This document shows positions 1 through 10,600 of a stretch of DNA of 64,000 nucleotides, piece after piece; within the stretch, counting starts at the first letter, position 1, and each line of letters begins with the position of its first letter. Below the pieces are notes generated by a model. That model did no database searches and was not told the DNA's origin. It saw only the letters and a program-made list of their open reading frames with translations. Source of the DNA: Ailanthus altissimus (Eukaryota; Streptophyta; Magnoliopsida; Sapindales; Simaroubaceae); assembly GCA_946807835.1 (NCBI GenBank), contig OX327694.1, forward strand, positions 1,314,001-1,378,000, written 5' to 3'. The translations under genes and the position numbers were made by a program.

Positions 1-209
1 TTGGCCATGACCTTGTGTTTGTGTTTTTTTTCATTGTATTTAACTAATATAATAATTTTAAAATAGTATTTTAAAATTTTTATTTTAATAAAATATTAAT
101 TATGATAAAATTATGTAATAAATAATTTTAAAATATACATAATTTTAATCATTTAATAATTACTTAACATACATATTTTACATGGCATTTTCTCTTATTA
201 TAACGTGGC
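1..209. other. AT-rich intergenic DNA
   Basis: No open frame or recognisable element. The homology shared with the second HIPP locus begins near position 210, so this stretch lies outside the duplicated block. Confidence 0.6.
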
Positions 210-355
210 CTTTTCGTTAAGAAAACACAAAGATCGAACTTCGCAAAATAAATATAACATCATCACAAGTGTCCCACACGGAAGCTACACAGAAACTATC
301 TTCGTCTTCAAGCAATTTCTTGATGACCACAGCTCAAACTCAGCACAACCACCTT

Positions 356-363
356 TATAAATA
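356..363 (+). promoter_or_regulatory. TATA box of HIPP copy 1
   Basis: TATAAATA lies 71 bp upstream of the start codon. The same box, in the same context, sits 67 bp upstream of the second HIPP copy at 35744-35751. Sequence from about 210 to the ATG is conserved between the two loci, so the core promoter was duplicated with the gene. Confidence 0.7.
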
Positions 364-433
364 GCCACAAGCCCATCATATCTTCCGAAGCAAAATTAAC
401 ACCAAAAGCCAAATTACTGTAAACACACACAGC

Positions 434-945
434 ATGAAGGTACGTCTTAGTTTCTAATTACATGCACTGATTACAAAAATATTACTATGTACAGCTTTCG
501 TTTATGCTTAACTCAAGTGTTGTGATATTTATTTATTTTTTTTTTTGGCTTATAGCAAAAGGTGGTGATCAAACTCTCCCTGGAAGGGCACAAGTCGCGC
601 TCCAAGGCTCTGAAGATCGCCGTCGGGGTGTCGGGGGTAGAATCGGCTGCGTTGAAAGGGGATGACAAGAGCCAGATAGAGGTGACAGGAGATGGGATGG
701 ACGCGGTTGCTCTCACAACTTTGCTAAGAAAGAAAGTGGGCTATGCAGAGCTGGTGAGCGTCGGCCCAGCCGGTGGTGGCGGCGGTGACAAGAAGGAAGA
801 GGGAAAAGCAACGGGAAGCGATGTGAAGGTGCAGCCAATTCAATTCTGGCCTTATAATCAATATCATCATGGCTACGTGCCTCACTACGATTACCATGTC
901 GTTAGCACCGTTGATCGACACTATGACCCCTGCTCCATCATGTGA
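434..945 (+). CDS. Heavy-metal-associated isoprenylated plant protein (HIPP), copy 1
   Basis: Two exons, 434-439 (ATG AAG) and 556-945, joined across a GTACGT...TATAG intron of 116 bp, give 131 residues. The protein opens with an HMA-type fold (KVVIKLSLEGHKSRSKALKI, then a GDGMDAVALTTLLRKKVGYAELVSVG tail in two parts). The usual metal-binding CxxC is absent: the loop reads HKSRS. A Gly-Lys linker (about residues 77-92) and a His/Tyr-rich tail follow, and the chain ends in CSIM, a CaaX box expected to be farnesylated and to place the protein at membranes. The family is known in metal handling and stress responses. The cysteine-less subgroup may act through protein contacts instead. The six-base first exon explains why a simple ORF scan misses the true start. 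The paralogue at 35818 supports this model. Confidence 0.93.
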
Positions 946-1835
946 AACGGAGACACAGAAGATTTTGAGAAAGCCACCCGAATTTGCAGAAAATTTATTG
1001 TACCTATCCAATCCAAGGATGATGACAGATGATGAATTGAACATCATAAAGAGGGAAATTGTCATTTGCCACCAGGGTAGAAATTTACTGATCCAGTCCA
1101 ATTCTGCGGTCATATATATTTGTTTCTCTGTTTTGTGTTAAGATTTAGATTCTTCTTATTTGTTTTTTTACATCTTCTGTTCTTCCCAACGAGGAGATAA
1201 GATGTTCTTAGATGAAATTTTGTTCCAATTTTCAAGTTACCGTTATTTATATAAAGGAGAAATTATGCAGGATCATGCATTTGACCAAGAAACACTGATC
1301 CGATGAGATGTTATATTTTTTAAATGATATTAAAAAAATTATTTTAAATTGAAATATGAAATAATTATTAAATGATGTAATAGTATGAATTTTAAAATTA
1401 TTTATTATTTTATTTTATCATCTGATAATTGCTTTATATTATTTAAAATGAAAAGGTTTAAAATACTATTTAAGAAGTTCGATTATTCTAAAAAGAATTT
1501 GCAAGAGACTAAAACAGAGATTGATTCACTAATAGATACAGGAAATTTGATAGAAAAGGAAATACAAATCTTTCAGTACACTTGACCTTTTGTTAGCAAA
1601 TTACAAAAACAGTTCTACATTGACTTGAGAGTCTTGTAAAGGTAAATGAATGGAGACAAATGATGAATCGTTAGCAAAGCCAATCGATGTGAACGTTTTC
1701 CCATTTCGTATTATTTTTGGTTTTGGTTATTTTGAAATAGCAGTAGGCCATAGAATTTGAACCCCAACTAATTCTTAGTCTTACAACAAGCGCGTTCATT
1801 TTCTTTCCTTGGACAAAGTCATAATATGAACACTT

Positions 1836-4570
1836 TTACTTCTACTTTTCATCATTTTCTAATTGACAATCAAAAGTTGGACGTTCGTACTTTTTAATGT
1901 CAATTGAAAGATTATTAGTGTCATATAATTGCACATATTATGCCTCCTAATCCATAAACAAATCATTAAGTAATTAGTGACAAACTCTTTTTCATTACAT
2001 TGACGTATGCTTTTAAGAGCATATAACACTAAAGTTATTATACAATAACTAAATTAGATTCATCAAATCTAATTATATTTAATACTTTGCGAATTTTTTT
2101 TTTTAATAGATTCTTACGGATAAGCTAACGTCTACGCTGATATGTGAGTATATACAATACTCGTTGAAGTGAACTTTAAACAAATTTATATATTTTATAC
2201 TAAGCACGTATTTAAAATTCATGTATTATTGAATAAAACAATCACAAAAAATCAATCTCATTAACAACTTAAAAATTATATGTGGAAGTTTGATAATTCA
2301 AAGTTAACTTTGAGTTTGATCTTGAATTAAATATTAAAGAAGAGTCAACACTCGATTAAGAGTGTAATGAAAAGACAAAAGAGGTACGAAATGAAAAATT
2401 AGATATGAGGATGGTTGTAAAAATGCAAGTTGGAACATTCTTAGATGTGAACGTCACTGCGTTAGCTGCTTAATACTGCAGTATTAATTTTAAAAAGTCT
2501 AACGCTACAAATATGGCTTTGAAATGCTGAAGTGTTTGTTCAAAATTTGCATTAATGTTGGAGCAGTAGATCTTAGCACTGTAACATTACCATTTCAAAA
2601 AAAAAATCTATTTTAAGTAGAATTGTGTTTTTAAGTTGGTTTGAACTTTCTAAGCACGTTGACTCTTATTTCAACTGAAAAAAATAATTTTGAAGGACTT
2701 TTTAAATATTATATAAACTCTTGTAATTTATTAGGATATATAATGCATCAACAAAAGAATGGATGGTTAGGACAGCTTTGGCGCTGAGCATATGCACAAA
2801 ATAGTGCCACGAAGTGCTTGAGCACTAGACACAGGTGCAAGATAGCACTGGGTAGATTCTTTCAGAGTTTGCTCTATTATTATATTATTGAATTTCTTTT
2901 GTAAGTTCTTTATGTATAAAAAATCTGAATAAAAAAAAACGAGGATCTAACGATCCACCATAAACGTAAGCATTTGTTACCGAACCACATATATTCTTAT
3001 GTCTTATGTGATTTGTTGTTAACTGTTGTTATGTGGTTAATCTTATTTATTTTTATTTTACTTGTAATTAAAGTCTTCTACAAAACGCATAAGGTGTTAT
3101 GGTACTAAATATCAGGGCCAAAATGTAATCAATGCTAATGCTAATTATTAAATGGGATTAGTGCTTAGTGTCATGGGTCAAGCGCTTGCTGTTAATCAAA
3201 AGACTAGCTTATTAAGTAATATTGTTTACTTGTTCATATGTACTTAAGAATCACTCAATTTCTATTTGATGTGCAATGTTACATTTTTTCACCTAATCAC
3301 ATGACCTCTCATCACAGTCTGGTTCAAACTCAAGGGCCAACATGACTAGTATTGCCCATCTTCCGAGACTAGGAGACTCACTATCCACATGACAATCTTT
3401 ATAAAGCTCAAGACATAAGATTTTTAGGGTCCACTGAACTTATATTGCCCATTCACCTGAATAGCAAAATTCGAATCCAAATCCTGATTTTGCTTAACCC
3501 ATATCTAAATTTAACCCCAAATCTTTTTTTTAAAAAAATTAATTTTTATTTTATTTTTTAAGTTAAATTTGAATTTTTAGGATATTTGTTTTGAAAATCA
3601 ATTGTTATATTCATATATATTAAATATTATAAATTAATTTAAGAAATTTTTAAAAAAATTTTAAAAAAATTAATAAAATAAAATAAGATCTGCATCCAGG
3701 CCGAGTTTCCAAATTTTCACATATACCCAGATTCAAATTTGAAAAAAAAAATCAAATTTTTCGAGCTAAATTTTGTTTAGGTCCTAATAAAATTGTCATC
3801 CATAGATATAAAAGACCTACATCCTATATGATAATCTCTATTAGAAAAATTTTGATGGCTTATGAGAATTCAAATTTACTCTAATATCACTTATATATAT
3901 AACATCACATTAGGATGGATTAATTGACTTACTTACTCTACTTTACAAATATTATTATCAAAATAAACTCATTTCTATCATTAAACCAACTGGTATTATA
4001 TATTTCACATGTTTTAATTTGTTTAAATCTAAAGAAATTTTTAAAATAATAGATTTATTTGATATAGAAGTATTGTGCTGTAATTTTAAAATTATAATTA
4101 TAAACATCGATTGTGGAATAAAGAAGAAGTATTTGATAAACATTTAAATGTCGAGTAAAAGTAAAATCTTATCAAATACTTAAATTGTTTAGCTATTGCG
4201 TTTTCAGAATGTAACAGAAACACTTCTATAACAAATACATGCCTAATAATATTGTAAAGTGTAAATCTAAATGTTCACTCTTAAAAGTGGACAAAACTAT
4301 CTACTTCTAAACATTTAGAATGAAATTAGATATCAGCCCATTTAAGTTAAAAATGTAATTATCCCTTTTTTAATTATTATGACGTTGTCTTTTTGTAACG
4401 ATAAAGTTAATAGGGTATTTAGAATATTTATTTATTTGAACTAGAATTATAAATTATATTATTAGGATTAAAATTTTTAAATTCTATTAGAATTTTTCAA
4501 ATTTTATGTAAGAATATAATTTGAATTAGGATTCTTTCGTACTTTAAGAAGAAAAAAAAACTCTATATTA
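1836..4570. other. AT-rich intergenic DNA with one possible LTR relic
   Basis: No gene is visible. At about 2690-3130 a stretch resembles the end of a copia LTR: a motif like the 'gatct...cgtaag...gaaccac' run of the copia LTR at 54120-54170, then a badly decayed tRNA-Met primer site (TGGTAC...TATCAGGGCC) near 3110. The LTR reading is weak. The rest is low-complexity A/T DNA. Confidence 0.4.
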
Positions 4571-4574
4571 TAAA

Positions 4575-5340
4575 CACTACAAGAAATTTGAGTTTTAACC
4601 ACAATTAATGTTGTGGCTAAAAATTACATTTTTATGACTAAATAGATTTAGCCATGGAAAATGTTTATGTCAAATGTCATCACCTTTAATGTATAGTAGA
4701 ATATATTTAGTCATAAAATATAAATTTTATGATTAAAAATAAATAACCACAAAAATATTTCATTGCTAAAGATGCACTAGTTAGCTATGAAGAAAGAAAA
4801 CTTGCTTAGCTATTAAAGTATTCATGGCTAATATGATATTTGACACTTGGTTCTATTATCATTGGAGACAAATATTTTCTTGTAAATTTTGTAGTTAAAT
4901 AATTTTCATTACTAAAGATAAACTATTTAGTTACGAATTTTTTTGTAGCTAAAGAAATATTGTTTAGTCATAAATAATTTTATGACTAAAAAGATATTAT
5001 TTAATCATAAAATTTGTGTGATAAAATATTTTTCTATTTAGACATGAAATCTTTGTGATTACATGTTATATTATTGAGCCACAAAATCTTTATAGAGAAT
5101 ATTCAATTACAATTGAATGTCACACTATTTAGCCGTGAAATCTGCGGTTGAATATTATAGTTTTAACCACAAAAATATCATTGTTGAATATTATTTTTTT
5201 AATTACAAAAATATCATAGTAGAATATTTTCTTATTTAGACAACCAAAAAACTCGGTGACTAAATTTTTAGCTATTTTATTTAGCTGTGAAAATATTTAT
5301 TTAGCCATGAGAAAATTTGTTGCAGAATATAAAATATATT
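4575..5340. mobile_element. CACTA-like terminus with subterminal repeat field
   Basis: Position 4575 starts CACTACAAGAAATTTGAG, the classic plant CACTA (En/Spm-type) terminal sequence. It is followed by about 750 bp of short motifs in both orientations, of the form TTTGTGGCTAAATA / TATTTAGCCACAAA. Such inverted subterminal motifs are typical of CACTA ends, where they bind element-encoded protein. No transposase frame is open here. I did not find a clean matching right end or target duplication, so the outer limits are uncertain. Confidence 0.6.
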
Positions 5341-7660
5341 TTTTAACTGTGTTAAACTTTCGTGTCTATTTTGTTTACATTTTAAATACATTTCTTTTGT
5401 ATTTAATGTTTTAATATAATATTATAAATGTTATAATTTAATTTAATATTTATTTATATTTTAAAATTGATGCATTTTTTGATTTTCTATAATGAATTAA
5501 GTGAGAAATATTTATATTAAATTCTTATTTAAAGCTATTATAAATAAAACATATATTATAATTATGTAAAAATATACATAAAAAAATTATTTGATTAGAT
5601 TAACAAGAGTAATGGAAGAGTAATTTAATACAAAACATAAATAAATAAAAAATCATGATTTGCGACGACTTCAATGATGAGATCATATCATCCGAAAGAA
5701 ACCTACTTATAACAGGCTTAAACTATTTAAGTTAGATAAATAAATCATTAATAGTGCTTTATTGTGATGGCACAATATCCTAAAAATGAGCTTTAATCTC
5801 TTGTAGCTTTTCTTTGTTGCTTCTAACTCGTTATGACTTGTTTTGACTTGATGTTTCTTGCAAACATGATGATGGCCTTCATACTCCAAGTCTCAAATAA
5901 TAACCATTTCTCCTCCCAAACACCTATCGAGATAATTATTGAGATAACTGCTCAATCATTAAATTATTTAGATCCCTCGTTATTGAGTTGCTCTAGAAGT
6001 TGCACAATCTTTTCTTATAAAGTAAAATAATAACACATTAAGAAATCAATTAAGTTTAGAAAAAAAACATCGAACGCATAAAATAAATAAAAAAAGAATA
6101 AAAAAACTTACATATTTTCATTGAGCCTCAAATTTCATGACCTTTTACCAGTACTATAATGGGCTGCACGAAACAAATTTGAAAAGTTTTGTACGCTCTC
6201 ACTCGTGTTGTTTAATCCAAATGTAATACATTAGCAAATTATGAATATATTGTTAGCAAATTATGAATATATTGTTAGAATATGAACTGAAAGTATAGTA
6301 CCTTAAGAGTTCTCACGATGAGAACCAAATAATTTAGACCTACCACGATAATTGTATCGGAGTTTCTTCTTATTTTCAGCATTTTTTTATGTTTAGTCTG
6401 AAAAAAGAAAATTTAACATAAAATTAAATAATAATTTTTCACAAATTAAAAAATAAAATAAAATAAATTAATAAAAGTTTAACAATATCTCACCCATATT
6501 TAGATATAAACTCATTATACTACATGAAAAATAATATACAACAGAAATATCAAAATTTCATATCCCACTAATTCATCTTTATAATATCCACAATACACGA
6601 TAAAGATATTAAAATTTCGTACTCTTACCAATTTTGAGAAAGAAAACAAAAGAAATATCCAGCACTATCCTCCCTTTTTTATTTTTATCACAAATCCTCA
6701 TTTCTTTCGTTCTTTTTTGGCGGTATATCAGCCGACATCACTTATCAGAACAGAGCCTAAGCCACCACTGTAATTGATGTGTATGTTTGAAATGCATTTC
6801 AATTTTTATTTATCTTTCTTTAACTTTTTTAAAAAATATATTAAAATTAAATTCAATGTCATATGAATTGTTGTTGTTTAATTTCAATAATTGGTGTTTG
6901 TGATGGAGTAATATAATATCAAATATTGTAAATTGTTATTGTTTAATCTTAATATTGTGGCTTTGATGGTTGCTCTTCGATGTATATTAATGCAACATCT
7001 CCATGTAAAATTTTCTTTTAAGTACAAAAATGGTTTGATGCATTAAATGCTTGATATCATATTGTTTTATTGTTATGTTTTAATTTGCTTGCTGCTGTAA
7101 CTATGAACTTTATAAAAGCTTCCAATATATATATATTTGTATTAGAAAACTTTCAATGCATAAAATGCTCAGTAGGGGTTTCACCTAACTGACTTTTCCA
7201 ATATTCGCATTATTCATAATATTGTATTTTAAATGCATTTTTTTTTGGTGAAAATTAATATTTTATTTTAAATCTAAAAGGCTTACTTCTAAATTCTTAC
7301 CTGAGGCAACAACTCTAGCTAGTTCCTAATTTTCAATTATTGGTACAAATATGGAGATTAAGTATTTTTCATTCAATTTTGTTAAATTAGTCTAAAATAC
7401 TCTTAATTTTCAATCTTTCATGTGAAATTTAGATAACTTTGTTCAAGCAAATGTGAAACTCAAACTACAATACAAATTTAACAATGCCCAAATCATAAAA
7501 ATATAAAATCTTATAAATTAAACAGTACTCAAATCATAAGAAAAATAAAAATAAGATACATGATATGAAATAATAAAATAATTAATTATAAATTTAAAAC
7601 AAAAATAAGAATTGAATAAAAATTCTAACCTTAATTGTAGATCGAGCAACTTTAAAAATA
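5341..7660. other. Transposon-derived AT-rich DNA, part shared with 20630-20990
   Basis: Around 5830-6240 this region resembles 20640-20990 in the same orientation (shared stretches such as 'actataatgggc/tggt.cgaaacaa' and 'tgttgtttaa.ccaaat'). The minus strand of both carries short broken frames (for example about 5707-5889, rich in His and Lys) that may be remains of a CACTA transposase 3' region. From about 6700 to 7660 I see nothing beyond A/T-rich DNA. Confidence 0.4.
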
Positions 7661-7666
7661 TATACT

Positions 7667-8240
7667 ACAAAAAATTTGGGTTTTAATTATAATTAATGTT
7701 GTGGTTAAAAATTCCATGAAAGCAACTTTAATTTTGAGTTAATTTTTTAATTTGAAAATACATACTTCAAGAAATTTAAATTTTAACTACAATTAATGTT
7801 GTGGTTAAAATTTACATTTTCATGGCTAAATAGATTTAGACACAAAAAATGTTTATGCTGAATTATATTTAGCCATAAAATAAAATTTCTATGACTAAAG
7901 ATAAATAACCACAAAATTATTTTATAGCTAAATACTTGATACTTGTTCTATCATGATTGGAGACAACTTGTTGCAAACTTTCATGGCTAAATCGTTGTTG
8001 TTGCTAAAGATCCACTATTTAGCCACGAAAGTTTTTGTGGCTACAAAAAAACTGTTTAGCTTTGAATAGTTATGTAGTTTCGTGGCTAAATATTTTTCTA
8101 TTTAGACATGAAATCTTCTTGGCTGAATTTTGTATTATTGAGCTACGAAATCTTTGTGACTAAATAAGAAATATTCAACCACAAAAATTTTGCGGCTAAA
8201 TATCATTATTAGCCACAAAAATATCATGATTGAATGTCAA
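7667..8240. mobile_element. Second CACTA-like subterminal repeat field
   Basis: Two decayed copies of the terminal sequence start near 7667 (actacaaaaaatttggg) and near 7766 (acttcaagaaattta). Each continues into 'aattaatgttgtggtta', exactly as after the terminus at 4575. A field of TGTGGCTAAAT / TTTAGCCACAAA motifs follows up to about 8240. This is another end of the same family, probably a partial copy. Confidence 0.55.
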
Positions 8241-8316
8241 TTATGGGGATTCTCCAATCTTCATTAAAAGTATGTCCCTTGTCTATACTCGTTGAAAAAA
8301 CTTGAAACTTACAACT

Positions 8317-8688
8317 CTACTTGTCCACAATTGCATATGCTCTTGAAGTGGAAGATAGCCATAAAAAAACTGTTACATTATTGTCTACAACTGTAAAGAG
8401 AAATTGTTGTCTACTATAACCATCTAAGTAAACATGATGTTGTGCAGGATACACAATACCATTGATTACTTCGGGTGGAGTACTTTCTAAAAACATTAAA
8501 ACTTGTTTAGCTTCTTTAATCATCATGCTACACACGGCAAAACCAATTTTTCTACCAAAATTGTCTATATCATCTGGGTTTGAGAACAAGACTTTGTTTA
8601 AAATTCCTATGTTCATAAGCTGCTGAAGAATGACTAAGAACTCACCAATTCTATTGGAATCTATCCAAACTGATTCATATCTTCCCAT
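8317..8688 (-). CDS. Unrecognised 123-codon ORF beside a caulimovirid relic
   Basis: An uninterrupted minus-strand frame of 123 residues starting MGRYESVWIDSNRIGEFLV. I do not recognise a domain. It lies just downstream, on the same strand, of the decayed reverse transcriptase/RNase H relic at 8700-9990, so it may be a piece of that element's 3' gene, or a chance frame. It is clearly more open than its surroundings, which are full of stops. Confidence 0.3.
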   Translation of the reverse strand: MGRYESVWIDSNRIGEFLVILQQLMNIGILNKVLFSNPDDIDNFGRKIGFAVCSMMIKEAKQVLMFLESTPPEVINGIVYPAQHHVYLDGYSRQQFLFTVVDNNVTVFLWLSSTSRAYAIVDK

Positions 8689-8699
8689 GTCTAATTAAG

Positions 8700-9990
8700 T
8701 CTTGTAAATGCTGTAAAGGATTTTGCAATTGCAGTACTCTCTACCAATTAGTGGTCCTTCACAGTTTTCTTTACATTGTCTAGATTCATCGTATATTGTG
8801 TCTCTGGCTACTTTTAAACCTCTGATTATTACTTCTCACTTGGCTATGTACACGTACATTTATCCATCTAATGCACAAATTATACCTAAAATTTCATACT
8901 CTTAAGGAAGTTAATCTTGATTCGCTATATTTTGATGGTTTGCATTGTAAAACAGCTCTCCATCCAAGTTCACTTGCATCTGTTTCTATAATTTTATATT
9001 CAGAGTCTACCGATAATTGCAAAGGTGGCAAATTTTTTACTATTTATTTAATCTATTGGACTAATTTAACATCTTCTGGATTAAAGTACCTCTACCATTT
9101 TTTTTCTAGTTTTATTACATAAAAGGATTGATTAATTTCCCTAAATCTTTTATATATATTCTTGCATAATTTAAAATTCCTAAAAAAGATTGTAATTCTC
9201 TTAAATTTTCTATTGTATCTGGGAATTCTAAAATCTTTTTGACTACATGTGGTTGAAGTTTCATTTCATCATTTCCTATGCTATGCCCTAAAAGGTTTAT
9301 GTATTGCTTAATAATTCCATTTTCTTTTTATTAATTATTATGTCATTGTCTATAAATTTATTAAAAACTATTTCTAAATGATTGTAATGCTCATTTTTAT
9401 TTTTACTAAAGACTAAAACATCATCTATATATATTAAGCAGAAATCTAAGTTTCCTAAGATGTCATCCATTTTTCTCGATATATGGCAGCGGCATTCTTA
9501 AGACCAAAAGGCATTATTGACCATTTATAGTGTCCTTCTGGACATGTAAAAAGTGTCCATAAGATACTTTTATTACCTAATCTACCAAAAACCCGACTTG
9601 CAGTCAAATTTACTAAAGATTCTATATTCTTGAATTCTATTGATTAAGATATCTTTATTAGGTAATTCTTAGCTATCTTCTATCTTGTTATCATTTAAAC
9701 GCTTATAATTATAAACTATCCTAGCCTTACCTCTTACTATTTCACTAGTATTTCTAACTACTAAAGCTGTGCTTCTATGTCTACTTGCTGATTTCTTTAT
9801 GACTCCTAACTTGAGTAATTCCTGAATTTGTTGTTTGAATTCTAATCTATCTTTACAGTCGCTGAAAAACATCTAGTAGACTTTTGCAGAAACCCCTCTC
9901 TCTTGTAATCACTTAGCCACCTTTTCTCCCTTCAATTGTTTGCAATTAAAAGCAGTAGACAATTAATAAAATTGTAAGTATTTTTCATCT
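8700..9990 (-). pseudogene. Decayed caulimovirid (pararetrovirus) reverse transcriptase-RNase H
   Basis: Read on the minus strand from about 9872 downward, broken frames show an RT start ([12 protein letters not shown]), then a finger/palm block with FSKFDCKSGFW, a MPFGLKN motif, the catalytic YIDD with VLVFS near 9430, and finally an RNase H opening with ETDAS near 8970. The motif wording resembles caulimovirids more than Ty3 retrotransposons. Many in-frame stops and frameshifts show it is dead. No movement or coat protein is visible upstream, so it is a fragment, and it differs from the element at 46-53 kb. Confidence 0.65.
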
Positions 9991-10600
9991 TCATCTTTAT
10001 TTCTGCATTATGGCTGCTTGAGCCACTTTAATCCCTAATAGTAGAATAAGATAAAGAATAGGTTTTGGAGTAGTCTTTGAAATCAAAGGGTGGTTCAGGA
10101 ACAAAAGAATTTTTAAGAAATTATACAGATTCTTATAACTAAATTGTTTAAATTCAATCCAAGCTTCTTGAAGCACCGGTCTATAGCCGTTTGTAAGTCC
10201 CGATGGGATAGGGCAGTATTTGGCAGGAAGTGGTATCGTGTTTAAAGAAGTAAAGATTTAAAAACAGAAGAGAGTTATAATAATATTAAAAATTGGGTGC
10301 ATGAAAGGTGGGGAGATTGCCTAAGATCTAATTTTTTATCTAAAATAAAGAAATAGGATTATATTGTGAATAATGGAATGAAGAGATTGCCTAGGATCTA
10401 ATTTTTTTATCTAAAATAAAGAAATAGGATTATATTGTGAATAATGGAATGAAGAAACAAAAAATTTAGACTAAAATGTAATGTGTAAATATAAATAAAC
10501 ACTTTTGTAAATATATTAATATTTTTACTTATTTATAAATGAAAGCATACCCATATTTATAAAGTGAATGAATGAGAAAGAAAGAAAATCTTTCTGAGGT
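9991..10600. other. Intergenic DNA between two relics
   Basis: Apart from the 70 bp tandem duplication at 10313-10453, no gene is visible. The minus strand near 10130-10250 has a short GC-richer stretch, possibly more of the caulimovirid relic, but I cannot assign it. Confidence 0.35.
10313..10453. repeat. Tandem duplication of about 70 bp
   Basis: Two nearly identical units lie head to tail, 10313-10382 and 10383-10453. They differ by one base near the start (ctaagatct versus ctaggatct) and one extra T in a T-run. Confidence 0.85.

Larger units (their letters stand above)
210..1835 (+). repeat. Duplicated HIPP block, unit 1
   Basis: This block is repeated in direct orientation at about 35610-37310. 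Conservation covers the promoter, both exons, the intron ends, the 3' UTR and patches of downstream DNA (for example the stretch from about 1620 to 1830 with its counterpart at 37090-37305). Coding DNA differs at about ten positions plus one codon indel; flanks differ more and carry indels. The pair looks like an old segmental or tandem duplication. Confidence 0.88.

Noticed and set aside
724..1113. 129-codon minus-strand frame over the HIPP gene, also present at 36100-36438
   Set aside because: It is the antisense of the clear HIPP coding exon; its similarity in the two copies simply follows the duplication.
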